64,000 nucleotides of DNA from Acidovorax sp. FJL06 (GCF_003852545.1 NZ_QAJR01000029.1:1-64000), one strand, 5' to 3'. Counted from the stretch's first letter, positions 54,316-63,578 are shown. Notes: generated by a model from the sequence alone, not told the origin. A program made the numbers and translations.

Positions 54316-55010
54316 TTGCCGGCCCAGCGGAAGCCTCGCATGGGCACGTTTTCTATTCCCTCAAAGCCAGGATCGACTTCACGCAGGGCCTCGCGAATGG
54401 TGCTCACATGCTTGCGCACGTTGTCGCGGTTGCGCCCGCTTTTCACCACCTCGAACAGTTCGTCGTAAGACACCACCTCGCCACTGCGCTGGTGCAGCGT
54501 GGCCAGGATGCGCTGGGCCGTGAGCGGCAGGTTGATGCGCTCGCCGCGCCAGGTGGGGGTGCGCTGCCACAGCGGGTCCAGCACCAGCGCATCGCCCACC
54601 GGGGCGGGGGCTGCGCTGGCCGGGGCCTGTGCCTGTGTGGTACGCAGGATGTCGAGAAAGGTCTCGATGAAGTCTGCCTCTTCGAACGTGGTTTTCTGCA
54701 GGTAGTCCCACGCGTCCAGTGCCTTCATGATGCTGCGGTAGATGGCCGCCGGCATGGCCGACACCACCAGCACCGGCGTGCCCTGGCGCAGCTTGTTGAT
54801 GGCGTTGATGAGGGCCACGCCCGCATGGCGCTCGCGGCCCAGTTCGATGTCGAGCACCACGGCGTCGTAGTGCTCGCGGGCCAGCGCGGCCTCGGCCTCG
54901 TCGCGGGTGAACCACTGGTCGATGACGATGCCGCTCTTCGCACTGCGTATCCACCCGGCCAACTGGTTGCTGGTGGGCAGGTCGTCTTCGATCACGGCAA
55001 TGCGGGTCAT
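54312..55010 (-). CDS. Response regulator, winged-helix output
   Basis: 232 residues. The receiver has D54 in VVLDIELG, the DD pair (IEDDLP) and K in YLQKTTFEE. The C-terminal half resembles a winged-helix DNA-binding domain of the OmpR type (LPLTAQRILATLHQRSGEVVSYDELFEVVK in parts LTAQRILATLHQR and VVSYDELFEV; NVRKHVSTIREAL). Its partner kinase is the next gene. Repeats between it and the SPFH gene (55061-55114) are plausible targets. Confidence 0.92.
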   Translation of the reverse strand: MTRIAVIEDDLPTSNQLAGWIRSAKSGIVIDQWFTRDEAEAALAREHYDAVVLDIELGRERHAGVALINAINKLRQGTPVLVVSAMPAAIYRSIMKALDAWDYLQKTTFEEADFIETFLDILRTTQAQAPASAAPAPVGDALVLDPLWQRTPTWRGERINLPLTAQRILATLHQRSGEVVSYDELFEVVKSGRNRDNVRKHVSTIREALREVDPGFEGIENVPMRGFRWAGK

Positions 55011-55060
55011 GGGCTGGCGGGGCAGTGGAGGGGTGGGCGGATTATCCCGGCGGCCCGTTC

Positions 55061-55114
55061 CGGGCGGTGTGAGTTTTTCTTCCGGGGCCGGAAGGTTCGT
55101 GCGGGCGGTGTGAG
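55061..55114. promoter_or_regulatory. Direct repeats and palindrome between the response regulator and SPFH genes
   Basis: CGGGCGGTGTGAG occurs at 55061-55073 and again at 55102-55114, 41 bp apart, close to four helical turns. Between them is a perfect 16-bp palindrome, CTTCCGGGGCCGGAAG (55079-55094). The arrangement suits a regulator bound on one DNA face controlling both divergent promoters. Confidence 0.5.
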
Positions 55115-55239
55115 CGCATTGGGGGCCGCGCTGCATTGTTGCTTCCGGGGGGGATCCGAACAATCGGTCCTCAATGAGCCAGCCACGGCGGCGGCTCAGA
55201 ACCGACAACAACACCGAACCAACCCGAGAGAGAAACACC

Positions 55240-56589
55240 ATGAAAGCCACCTGGAACCGCATCGTGCAGACCCTGAAGGGCCGCCGCTCTACCCCGTTGT
55301 CCGAAGCCGGCACGGACCCCGTGCTGGACGCTGAATCGCAAAGCCCTGTGGCAGCCGATGCATGCGGTGCCGATGCCCCTCGCCTGAACTGGGCCTACCT
55401 GCTGCCCACCGCCCGCACCGTGCGCTGGCTGACCGCTGGCGCTGTGGTGGCCGCCGCAGGCCTGATGGTCTACCGCAACCCCCCGGTGCAACACCTGGCG
55501 CAAGGTGACCTGGGTGTGCGCCTGAACCAGTTCACCGGTGCCGTGAGCCTGTGGCGCGATGGCAGCGTGTGGGTGGTGCCCGGCTTGCACACGGTGCGCG
55601 TGTTCTCGCTGCGCGACCAGAGCTATCGCCCCGAAGCTATGCGCCAGGCCACGGGCAGCGCGCCGCTGCAGTCGGTGGAAGGCCTGTCGCTGGGGCTGGA
55701 CCTGAGCGTGCGCTATGCCCTGGACCCCAACTCGCCCGCCGTCAAGGCCGGCAACCTGCCCGACAACGTGGGCGTTGACATCGTCGAGCCCGCCGTGCAG
55801 GGCCTGGTCTACAAGGTGTTTGCCCGCTACACGGTGCGCGAAATTTTCTCGTCCAAGCGTGCCGAAATTGCACAGATCATCGAAACCGAACTGCGCGCCC
55901 GCCTGGCTGCCGATGGCGTGACGCTGCGCAGCCTGCAGATCGGCAAGGTGGATCTGCCCGCCGAGTACCGCCGGGGCATGGACAGCCTGCTGGCCGAAGA
56001 GCTGGCGTCCGAAAAAATGCGTTACACGCTGGAACTGAAGGACAAGCGCGTGAAGGAAACCGAGCTGGACGCCAGTGCCGACAAGGTGCGTCGCGAGGTC
56101 GCCGCCGAAGCTGCCGCCCGCGAGCAGGTCATCGCCGCCAAGGCCCAGGAAGAGGCCATGAAGCATGTGCTGCCCTTCAAGCAGCGCCAGATCGAGCAGC
56201 GCCAGCTGGAGGCCGAAGCCGAACGCGTGGCCCGCGTCAAGGCCGCCGAAGGCAGCGCCCAGGCCCGCCGCATCGAAGCCAACGGCGAGGCCGACGCCCG
56301 CCAGAAGCTGGCCGAAGCCGAGGCCTACCGCATGGACCGCGTGGGCAAGGTCAATGCCGAGCAAATGGCCCGCGAAGGCGCACTGGTGACCAAGCACCCG
56401 CTGCTTATCCAGAAGACGCTGGCCGACAAGCTCTCGGACAAGATCCAGGTCATCATCGCGCCCCCGCCCACCAATGGCGACTTCATCGGTGCCGCGCTGC
56501 TGGGCGGCAACCGCAACGCCCAGGCCGGGGCCGCGCAGGCTGCTGCCGTGGCTGAGGACGCAACCGCCACCCCAGCAGCGGAGCAATAA
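55240..56589 (+). CDS. SPFH/band-7 membrane protein
   Basis: 449 residues. One membrane helix lies near 62-80. An SPFH domain (about 85-265, VRLNQFTGAVSLW, VPGLHTVRVFSLRDQ, SLGLDLSVRYALDP) precedes an Ala/Glu/Lys coiled coil (about 270-400) and a short tail (KIQVIIAPPPTNG, FIGAALLGG). SPFH proteins form membrane microdomain cages. It does not resemble HflK/HflC closely in length or context. It is followed after 2 bp by the exported SH3 protein. It diverges from a two-component system. Confidence 0.88.
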   Translation: MKATWNRIVQTLKGRRSTPLSEAGTDPVLDAESQSPVAADACGADAPRLNWAYLLPTARTVRWLTAGAVVAAAGLMVYRNPPVQHLAQGDLGVRLNQFTGAVSLWRDGSVWVVPGLHTVRVFSLRDQSYRPEAMRQATGSAPLQSVEGLSLGLDLSVRYALDPNSPAVKAGNLPDNVGVDIVEPAVQGLVYKVFARYTVREIFSSKRAEIAQIIETELRARLAADGVTLRSLQIGKVDLPAEYRRGMDSLLAEELASEKMRYTLELKDKRVKETELDASADKVRREVAAEAAAREQVIAAKAQEEAMKHVLPFKQRQIEQRQLEAEAERVARVKAAEGSAQARRIEANGEADARQKLAEAEAYRMDRVGKVNAEQMAREGALVTKHPLLIQKTLADKLSDKIQVIIAPPPTNGDFIGAALLGGNRNAQAGAAQAAAVAEDATATPAAEQ

Positions 56590-56591
56590 GC

Positions 56592-58115
56592 ATGAACGCC
56601 ACCCTCGCAACTTTGCTCGCGGCCGTGGCCAGCGCCGCAGTGACCGTGGCGGCCGAGGCCGCCCCCCAGCCATCGCCCAGCGCCCAGGGCAGCGCCATCG
56701 TGGTGCAAGACCAGGCCAGCCTGCGCGCCGCACCGCGCGACAGTGCCCAGCAGCAGGCCAGCCTGTGGCAGGGCGAAGTGCTCGAAGTGCGCGGCGAGCG
56801 CCTCGACTATTTGCAGGTGTGGGACCACAAGCGCGAGCGCGGTGGCTTCATCCGCGCCAGCGATGTGCGCCGCGTGGCCCTGACCGAGGCCGAAGGCCCC
56901 GCGCTGCTGGCCGTGCTGCGCTTTGTGCAGGACACCCCGGGTGCCGAAGCGCTGGGCATTGGCCTCACCGCCGCCTACCTGCAAGCCGCGCCCGCCAAGG
57001 CCCTGGCGGGTGTGGAGGGGGCACAGGCTTTCGATGCACTGGGCACCTTTGCCGACCGGCTGGCACGCCGTGCCTCGGTGGCCGTGCCGGGCAAGGCCTC
57101 GGGCGCCACGCTGTCGGCCCACCTGGATGTGGCCAATGGCTACGGCGTGCGCTTTGCCACCTACGAGGTCGAAGGCCGCATGCAGGTCTGTTACGAGGGC
57201 GAGGCCTTTCGCCGCCTGTTGGCCCTGCCCGTGGCCGATGCCGAGCAGCGCGCCCGCGCCGTCCTGGCGCTGACCCGCCCCGAATGCATCAACCCCGACC
57301 TGCCCGCACACGAGCGTGCCAAGCTCACCACCTTGCAGGCCGAGGTGCTGGAGCGCGTGGACGTGGCGGGCCTGCCCGGCTACCTGCGCAACCGCGTGCA
57401 AATGCGCCGCGCCAGCGTGTGGGGCGCTGCGGCCTTCCAGCAAGCCCGCAAAAATGTGGCCGACCCGGCGGTGGCCGCCGCCGCCGCACGCGCCCTGGCG
57501 GAATTCACCGGCGTGAGCAAGGCCGACCTGCCCGACGAAGACCAGAGCGCCTACAACGACGCCGCCATGCGGGTGAGTGCCGTGCGCTGGGCCCTGGTGC
57601 CTGCTGCGGTGCCTGTCGCCGTGACCACCGGCACCCGCCCCACATTGCTGACCGAGCCCGGCGCCCCCGGCGAAACCTGCGTGTTGTTGGTGGACGCGCA
57701 GCACAGCGCCAAGGCCCCGCTGCTGCGCCGCTGCACCTACGGCGTGGTGTGGACTGCATCGGCCAGCACCAACCGCGAGGGCACAGCCTTGGCCCTGGCG
57801 GTGCAGCCCATGGAAGGCTGGCGCGAGCTGTGGGTGCTGCGTAAAACGGACGGAGACTGGTTGGCCGATGTGTTGCCGCCCGCCGCCGCTACGCCCGAGA
57901 CCGGCGTGGCCGAATGGGCGGGCTGGGTGCCCGGCGGCCAGCAGATGCTGGTGGCGCGCGAGGCCCGGGGCCAGGGCCGCTACCGCAAGAGCTTTGAGGT
58001 GGTGCGGCTGGAGGGTCTGACCACCGAGCGTGTGACGGGCGATGTGGCTGCGCTGCCCCTGTTCCAGCGCTGGCAGGACCCGGCCTGGAAGCGGCAGACC
58101 CTGAGTTTGCGTTGA
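56592..58115 (+). CDS. Exported SH3-domain protein of unknown function
   Basis: 507 residues with a signal peptide (about 1-24). An SH3b-like domain occupies about 33-95 (VVQDQASLRAAPRDSAQQQ, VRGERLDYLQVWDHKRERG, GFIRASDVRRV). Alpha-helical middle regions and a C-terminal beta-rich part (about 370-507) with RSYRKSF-like RGQGRYRKSFEVVRL have no match I recognise. It is tightly linked to the SPFH gene, so a common complex is inferred. Confidence 0.7.
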   Translation: MNATLATLLAAVASAAVTVAAEAAPQPSPSAQGSAIVVQDQASLRAAPRDSAQQQASLWQGEVLEVRGERLDYLQVWDHKRERGGFIRASDVRRVALTEAEGPALLAVLRFVQDTPGAEALGIGLTAAYLQAAPAKALAGVEGAQAFDALGTFADRLARRASVAVPGKASGATLSAHLDVANGYGVRFATYEVEGRMQVCYEGEAFRRLLALPVADAEQRARAVLALTRPECINPDLPAHERAKLTTLQAEVLERVDVAGLPGYLRNRVQMRRASVWGAAAFQQARKNVADPAVAAAAARALAEFTGVSKADLPDEDQSAYNDAAMRVSAVRWALVPAAVPVAVTTGTRPTLLTEPGAPGETCVLLVDAQHSAKAPLLRRCTYGVVWTASASTNREGTALALAVQPMEGWRELWVLRKTDGDWLADVLPPAAATPETGVAEWAGWVPGGQQMLVAREARGQGRYRKSFEVVRLEGLTTERVTGDVAALPLFQRWQDPAWKRQTLSLR

Positions 58116-58201
58116 AGGATGGGGGGCGGCTTGGGTGGCGGCCCCGCCTCCTTAAACTTGGCGCTCTTTCTTTCTCTTTCCTACTTTTTTGAGCCCGCCC
58201 C

Positions 58202-58912
58202 ATGTCCGACCACGCCACCGCCGCCCTGTCTTCCCTGCTGTCCCGCGCAGATGCCGTCATCGTGGACCTGGACGGCACCATGGTGGACACCATGGGCGAC
58301 TTCAACGAGGCACTCAACCGCATGCTGGCCGAGCTGGCCCTGCCGGCCATCGGTGCCCAGCACATTGAGCACATGGTGGGCAAGGGCTCGGAACATCTGC
58401 TGCGGTCTGTGCTCCGGCATGTGCTGGCGCTGGATGGCAGCGCGCAGAGTGCTATGAAAATTGAAGAACTCTACCCGGCCGCCTGGGCCAGCTACCAGCG
58501 CCATTACCTGGCAATCAATGGCCAGTTTGCCGGGGTGTATGGCGGCGTGGAGGCCGGCCTGCAGGCGCTGCGCGCGCGTGGGCTGCGCCTGGCCTGCCTG
58601 ACCAACAAACCCACGGATTTTGCGCAGCCGCTTCTGGAGTCAAAGGGGCTCGCCGGGTACTTTGAGCATGTGTTTGGCGGCGATGCGTTCGAGCGCAAGA
58701 AGCCCGACCCGCTGCCCCTCCTCAAGACCTGCGAGGCCTTGGGCACGGCCCCGGCGCGCACGCTGATGGTGGGTGATTCCAGCAACGATGCGCAGGCGGC
58801 GCGGGCTGCGGGGTGCCCGGTGGTGCTGGTCACCTATGGCTACAACCACGGTCAGCCGGTGCGGGCCGTGGACGCCGATGGGTTTGTGGATTCGCTGGCG
58901 CAGCTTGCCTGA
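58202..58912 (+). CDS. gph: Phosphoglycolate phosphatase
   Basis: 236-residue HAD hydrolase. Motif I is VIVDLDGTMVDTM (D nucleophiles near residues 21 and 23), motif II CLTNKP, motif III a Lys in RKKPDP, motif IV MVGDSSNDAQAARAAG. It removes phosphate from phosphoglycolate, a by-product of DNA repair and photorespiration-like reactions. Residues 84-91 (AMKIEELY) match half of the palindromic repeat. No clear ribosome binding site. Confidence 0.93.
   Translation: MSDHATAALSSLLSRADAVIVDLDGTMVDTMGDFNEALNRMLAELALPAIGAQHIEHMVGKGSEHLLRSVLRHVLALDGSAQSAMKIEELYPAAWASYQRHYLAINGQFAGVYGGVEAGLQALRARGLRLACLTNKPTDFAQPLLESKGLAGYFEHVFGGDAFERKKPDPLPLLKTCEALGTAPARTLMVGDSSNDAQAARAAGCPVVLVTYGYNHGQPVRAVDADGFVDSLAQLA
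58451..58474. repeat. Half copy of the palindromic repeat in gph
   Basis: GCTATGAAAATTGAAGAACT followed by CTAC resembles the left half of the family in the same translation frame as the rpoN and methyltransferase copies. The right arm is absent. Confidence 0.4.
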
Positions 58913-59004
58913 TCTGGTCTTCCCATCCGGATTCGCATTCGTTCCATTTGAACCGTTCGGGCTGAGCCTGCCTGCGCCTCGCGCAGCGCTTCGACAGGGG
59001 CTGC

Positions 59005-59151
59005 TATGAGCACGAGCGCACCAAGGGACTGTCCGGTACTGCTGCGCTCGATGTGCTGGCCCGCAAGATGGTGCGTGTGGCCTTTAGCCTGTTCAAGAGC
59101 CGCACGCGCTTTGAACTCTCTGTGCTGCAAAACCATGCTCAGAGTGCTTGA
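59005..59151 (+). pseudogene. Remnant of an IS110-family transposase C-terminus
   Basis: An open frame without start encodes YEHERTKGLSGTAALDVLAR, then KMVRVAFSLFKSRTRFELSV and LQNHAQSA, ending in a stop. The G-TAALDVLARK-RVAF pattern is that of the C-terminal end of IS110/IS1111-type transposases. Only the last 48 codons remain, so it is a dead fragment. The 90 bp before it hold GTTCGGGCTGAGCCTG and an inverted CTTCGACAGG, parts of a common interspersed repeat. The rest of 58913-59205 holds nothing I can name. Confidence 0.6.
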
Positions 59152-59205
59152 CTTGAACCATAGAACCTCAGCGTGAACGGCTTTTTGAATGCATACCGGG
59201 ATCCA

Positions 59206-60867
59206 TCAAGCAGGCAACTGGCGCGGCGCAACGGCGCGGTAGTCCAGCTGCGATGCGCTGGCGGGGCTGCTGCTGCCGCGCACGGGTGCGGACATGGCAT
59301 TGCCGTGGCGGGCCGCATGGCCTGACAGGCGGAAGACCGCCACCGCATCCACCAGCTGCCCCGCCTGCGTCTTGAGGCTGTCGGCGGCGGCGGCGCTTTG
59401 CTCGACCAGGGCGGCGTTCTGTTGTGTGGCCTGGTCCATCTGCGTGATGGCCTCGCCCACCTGCGAGACGCCCTGGCTCTGCTCGCTGCTGGCCGCGCTG
59501 ATCTCGCCCATGATGTCGGTCACGCGGCGGATGGCGCCCACCACCTCGCTCATCGTGGCACCGGCCTGGTCCACCAGGGCCGTGCCGCGTTCCACGCGCT
59601 CCACGCTGGTGCCGATCAGGCCCTTGATCTCCTTGGCGGCGGAGGCGCTGCGCTGGGCCAGGTTGCGCACCTCGCCTGCCACCACCGCGAAACCCCGGCC
59701 TTGTTCGCCAGCACGGGCGGCTTCCACGGCCGCGTTCAGCGCCAGGATGTTGGTCTGGAAGGCGATGCCGTCGATCACGCTGATGATGTCGGCAATTTTG
59801 CGGCTGCTGTCGTTGATGCCCTTCATGGTGTCCACCACCTCGGCCACCACGTCGCCGCCTTGCTGGGCCACGGTGGAGGCATTCATCGCCAGCTGGTTGG
59901 CCTGGCGCGCGTTGTCGGCGTTCTGGCGCACGGTGGAGCCCAGCTGCTCCATCGATGCGGCAGTCTCCTGCAGCGCGCTGGCCTGCTGCTCGGTGCGGGC
60001 CGACAGGTCGTTGTTGCCCGAGGCGATCTCGGTGCTGGCGGTGGCCACGCCCTCGGCGTTGTGGCGCACGTTGCCCACGATGGAGGCCAGGCGCGATTGC
60101 ATGGTGGCCAGCGCCTGCAGCAGTTGCCCGGTTTCGTCGTTGCCGCTGGCTTCAATGGGGTGGGTCAGGTCGCCATCGGCAATGCTTTCGGCGGCTTGTT
60201 TGCCCCGTTGCACGGGGCGCACGATGGAGCGCGTGACGGTGAAGGCCAGCAGCGCGCCCAGCGCCACGGCAATCAGCGTGCCCACACCCAGCAGCACCTG
60301 GCTGGCCTTGGCCAGGGTGGAGGTGTCGGCCTGGCTTTCGGCGAGCTGGGTGCCCATGGCCCGGCGCAGGTCGTCCAGCGACTTCAGGTAGTTGTCGGCC
60401 AGCGGGCGCAGGTCCTTGTCCACCATGGCGGGCACATTGGGTTCGCCGCCCCGGTGCAGTTCGCGGATTTCACCGAGCTTGTCGTTGTAGGCCTTGCGGG
60501 CCGTGGCAATGGACGCCAGCAGGCCCTTGGCCTGTTCGCCCTGCACCAGGGCCTCGATGCGCTTGACCTTGGCCTCCATGCCCGTGGCGGTGGCCTGGGT
60601 GTCCATCGTGAGCTTGTCCATGTAGTCGCGGTCGATGGCCTTGAGGAAAGCCTCGGTGCGCACCCAGTTCAGTCGGATGTCCGACGCCCAGTCCTCGACC
60701 AGGGTCTGCTGCTCGATCTCCTGGGTGGCCACGCGTTCGCTGGCGCTTTGCAGGCTGGCAATGCGCCACATGCCCGTGGCGGCGATGAGGGCGGTGATGA
60801 ACAGGATGGCGCCAAAGGATGCGCCCAGGCGCAGGCCGACGGAGAGGTTGCTGAGTTTCATGGTCAT
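59206..60867 (-). CDS. Methyl-accepting chemotaxis protein
   Basis: 553 residues. Two membrane helices (about 12-35, 195-215) flank a four-helix-bundle periplasmic sensor (about 36-190, with [16 protein letters not shown]). A HAMP domain (about 215-265) and a signalling domain follow, the tip reading [33 protein letters not shown] in parts [15 protein letters not shown] and [13 protein letters not shown]. The C-terminus lacks a clear CheR-binding pentapeptide. MTMKL at 60867 is chosen; MKL at 60861 is equally possible. Confidence 0.95.
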   Translation of the reverse strand: MTMKLSNLSVGLRLGASFGAILFITALIAATGMWRIASLQSASERVATQEIEQQTLVEDWASDIRLNWVRTEAFLKAIDRDYMDKLTMDTQATATGMEAKVKRIEALVQGEQAKGLLASIATARKAYNDKLGEIRELHRGGEPNVPAMVDKDLRPLADNYLKSLDDLRRAMGTQLAESQADTSTLAKASQVLLGVGTLIAVALGALLAFTVTRSIVRPVQRGKQAAESIADGDLTHPIEASGNDETGQLLQALATMQSRLASIVGNVRHNAEGVATASTEIASGNNDLSARTEQQASALQETAASMEQLGSTVRQNADNARQANQLAMNASTVAQQGGDVVAEVVDTMKGINDSSRKIADIISVIDGIAFQTNILALNAAVEAARAGEQGRGFAVVAGEVRNLAQRSASAAKEIKGLIGTSVERVERGTALVDQAGATMSEVVGAIRRVTDIMGEISAASSEQSQGVSQVGEAITQMDQATQQNAALVEQSAAAADSLKTQAGQLVDAVAVFRLSGHAARHGNAMSAPVRGSSSPASASQLDYRAVAPRQLPA

Positions 60868-61127
60868 GTCTGGCGCGGGAGCGGCTTGGGGCAGGGGGCG
60901 AGGAGGGGGCGCACAGTGCGTTGCAGGCCCTGGGCGGGCGGCTGCGCGGCGGGTGGCGATGGGCAGAAGAAGAAAAGGGCGGGCGTTGAAAGAAAAAGGG
61001 AGGCGGTGGACCACCCGCAGCGTACGCCCCAGCCCGGGCTGCCTCTGTCGGGCGAGTGACAGCCAGGGGGCCAATGGCGTGGGGGTTTGCCCGGTGGCAG
61101 GGCCTCTGGCTTGACGGCGGTCAGGTC

Positions 61128-61715
61128 TTACGCGGGTTTGCCCAGCAGGGCGTCCTTGAGCTTCCAGTCGGCCGGCGTGTTGCCCAGCCAGATGCCCAGC
61201 AGGGCGTTGAAGAACTCGGGCTCCTTGAACGGCTCGCCCTGGGGCTTGCCCTTGACGGTGATCACCGTGCCCGTGCCAGGAATCCAGTCGATTTGGAACT
61301 GGTCGCCGGCCACGAGCTTCTTGTGGTCCGAGAAGATCTGGCTCATGCGCACCACGCCGGGGATCAGCTTGGAAAACGCCGCGCGGTCCATGTTGTCCTC
61401 CATGCCGCGCGAGAACAGCTTGCCCAGCTCGGTGGAGTCGATCTCGCGCAGCATGGTGATGCTCATGCGCTTGGGGCCCTTGAGGGCGGCGATGTCCTGG
61501 GTCGTGTGCGCCTTCTTCTCAAGGTACAGGCCCGCCGTATAGACCTTGAACACGGCCTTGTAGCGCACGCCCGCGCCGTTGAGCTGCAGCGTGCTGCCGC
61601 TCAGGCTGGCGGTCTCTTCGTATTTCACGTCGGCCACGGTGATGGGCTGGGCGGTGGCCGCTGCTGCCAGCAGGCAGGCCCCGGCCATCAAAGCGCATCG
61701 CTGGAGGAAGTTCAT
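61128..61715 (-). CDS. Exported chalcone isomerase-like protein
   Basis: 195 residues with a signal peptide (cleaved near ATAQP, residue 22). The chalcone-isomerase-like fold is seen in [20 protein letters not shown] (about 46-65), [20 protein letters not shown] and [19 protein letters not shown]. Bacterial members bind fatty acids or are of unknown function and usually lack isomerase activity. A 12-bp dyad GAACGGTCGTTC (61733-61744) precedes it and resembles a TetR operator. Confidence 0.88.
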   Translation of the reverse strand: MNFLQRCALMAGACLLAAAATAQPITVADVKYEETASLSGSTLQLNGAGVRYKAVFKVYTAGLYLEKKAHTTQDIAALKGPKRMSITMLREIDSTELGKLFSRGMEDNMDRAAFSKLIPGVVRMSQIFSDHKKLVAGDQFQIDWIPGTGTVITVKGKPQGEPFKEPEFFNALLGIWLGNTPADWKLKDALLGKPA

Positions 61716-61732
61716 GCACAACTCCTAAAAAA

Positions 61733-61744
61733 GAACGGTCGTTC
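61733..61744. promoter_or_regulatory. TetR-operator-like palindrome upstream of the chalcone isomerase-like gene
   Basis: GAACG-GT-CGTTC is a 12-bp dyad within the first 30 bp upstream of the start codon, followed by another GTTC. No TetR gene is near. Confidence 0.35.
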
Positions 61745-61850
61745 GTTTCTAATTGTTGCAGTGCTCCCCCAGCCCTGCAACAGGGTTTTCGATGGGTTGT
61801 GTGATCTCGACTTTGCGGCGCGTCAAATCGGGCCGCCAAAAAAGCTTTGC

Positions 61851-61856
61851 TACACT
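61851..61856 (+). promoter_or_regulatory. Candidate -10 element of the trp leader
   Basis: TACACT, 7 nt before the ATG of the leader peptide, so transcription would start at or next to that ATG. No good -35 box is visible at 16-18 bp spacing. Confidence 0.35.
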
Positions 61857-61863
61857 TTGGCCC

Positions 61864-61947
61864 ATGTTCATTCACCACGTGTTCATCACAGGTTGCAGCG
61901 ACCGGGGAGCCTGGCCCTGGCGTCAGCCTGTCTCTTTGAACGCCTGA
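61864..61947 (+). CDS. Candidate trp leader peptide (attenuator)
   Basis: 27 codons: MFIHHVFITGCSDRGAWPWR then QPVSLNA. Trp codons lie at 61912-61914 and 61918-61920. An 8-bp stem (61888-61895 with 61924-61931, one G-T pair) encloses them, as expected for the 1:2 helix of an attenuator. A later stem (61982-61991 with 61999-62007) could be 3:4 but has no clear T run. No ribosome binding site exists and a -10-like box abuts the ATG, so it may be leaderless, as reported for trpL of Sinorhizobium. Confidence 0.5.
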   Translation: MFIHHVFITGCSDRGAWPWRQPVSLNA

Positions 61948-62078
61948 TGGCACCTGGGCCTGCGCCCCAGCGTGCACCCGTGGCCTCCACCCCGATGCGG
62001 TGAGGCCGATTGAATGGACCGCAGCGCCCCTTTTCTACTGCACAGGGACACGCGCTGCGACAGCTGGGAGCCCTCCCC

Positions 62079-63578
62079 GTGATCACAGAACTTGAATTCA
62101 AAAGCCTGGCCAGCGAAGGCTACAACCGCATTCCGCTCATGGTCGAGGCCTTTGCGGACCTGGAAACCCCGCTCTCGCTCTACCTGAAGCTGGCGCACAC
62201 CAAGGACGGCGGCAAGCACAGCTTTCTGCTCGAATCCGTGGTGGGTGGCGAGCGCTTCGGGCGCTACAGCTTCATCGGCCTGCCCGCGCGCACGCTGCTG
62301 CGGGCCAGCGGCTTTGGCGCCGCAGCGCGCACCGAGGTGGTGACCGACGGCCAGGTGGTCGAGACTGCCACCGGCAACCCGCTCGACTTCATTGCCGACT
62401 ACCAAAACCGCTTCAAGGTGGCCCTGCGCCCCGGCTTGCCGCGCTTTTGTGGCGGTCTGGCAGGCTACTTTGGCTACGACGCGGTGCGCTACATCGAGAA
62501 AAAGCTCGAAACCACCTGCCCGCCCGACACCCTGGGCTGCCCCGACATCCTGCTGCTGCAGTGCGAGGAGCTGGCGGTCATCGACAACCTCTCGGGCAAG
62601 CTCTACCTCATCGTCTACGCGGACCCGGCCACACCCGAGGCGTACGCCAAGGCCAAGAAGCGCCTGCGTGAGCTCAAGGAGCAGCTCAAGTACTCGGTGA
62701 GTGCCCCGGTGGTCAAAGCCACCGAAAGCCACCCCGCCCAGCGCGACTTTGCCAAGGCCGACTACCTGGCCGCCGTGAGCCGCGCCAAGGAGCTGATCGC
62801 TGCGGGCGACTTCATGCAGGTGCAGGTGGGCCAGCGCATCCACAAGCGCTACACCGAGTCGCCCCTGTCGCTGTACCGTGCGCTGCGTTCGCTGAACCCG
62901 TCGCCGTACATGTATTTCTACGACTTCGGCGACTTCCACGTGGTGGGCGCCAGCCCCGAGATCTTGGTGCGCCAGGAGAAGACCGAAGAAGGCACCAAGG
63001 TCACCATCCGCCCCCTGGCCGGCACCCGCCCGCGTGGCGCCACGCCCGAGAAGGACAAGGCCACCGAGGTCGAACTCATCAACGACCCCAAGGAACGCGC
63101 CGAGCACGTGATGCTGATCGACCTGGCGCGCAACGACATCGGCCGTATCGCAAAGACGGGCACCGTGAAGGTGACCGAGGCCTTTGCCGTGGAGCGCTAC
63201 AGCCACGTGATGCACATCGTGAGCAACGTGGAGGGCATTCTCAACGAAGGCATGACCAGCATGGACGTGCTCAAGGCCACCTTCCCCGCCGGCACACTCA
63301 CCGGCGCACCCAAGGTGCATGCCATGGAGCTCATCGACCAGCTCGAACCCACCAAGCGCGGCCTGTACGGCGGCGCCTGCGGCTACCTGAGCTACGCGGG
63401 CGACATGGATGTGGCCATTGCGATCCGCACCGGCATCATCAAGAACGGCACGCTGTTCGTGCAGGCCGCCGCCGGTGTGGTGGCCGACTCGGTGCCCGAG
63501 CTGGAATGGAAAGAAACAGAGCACAAGGCCCGCGCCCTGCTGCGCGCCGCCGAACTGGTCGAGGAGGGCCTGGAATGA
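62079..63578 (+). CDS. trpE: Anthranilate synthase component I
   Basis: 499 residues making anthranilate from chorismate with TrpG-derived ammonia. The GTG start at 62079, preceded by GGGAG, gives the usual Burkholderiales N-terminus (ITELEFKSLASEGYNRIPL). LLESVVGGERFGRYSF carries the feedback Trp-binding LLES motif. The chorismate-binding domain has IRPLAGTRPRGAT, DLARNDIGRIA, SHVMHIVSNVEG, TFPAGTLTGAPK and GLYGGACGYLSYAGD. Its stop overlaps the chorismate mutase start by 4 bp. Confidence 0.97.
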   Translation: MITELEFKSLASEGYNRIPLMVEAFADLETPLSLYLKLAHTKDGGKHSFLLESVVGGERFGRYSFIGLPARTLLRASGFGAAARTEVVTDGQVVETATGNPLDFIADYQNRFKVALRPGLPRFCGGLAGYFGYDAVRYIEKKLETTCPPDTLGCPDILLLQCEELAVIDNLSGKLYLIVYADPATPEAYAKAKKRLRELKEQLKYSVSAPVVKATESHPAQRDFAKADYLAAVSRAKELIAAGDFMQVQVGQRIHKRYTESPLSLYRALRSLNPSPYMYFYDFGDFHVVGASPEILVRQEKTEEGTKVTIRPLAGTRPRGATPEKDKATEVELINDPKERAEHVMLIDLARNDIGRIAKTGTVKVTEAFAVERYSHVMHIVSNVEGILNEGMTSMDVLKATFPAGTLTGAPKVHAMELIDQLEPTKRGLYGGACGYLSYAGDMDVAIAIRTGIIKNGTLFVQAAAGVVADSVPELEWKETEHKARALLRAAELVEEGLE

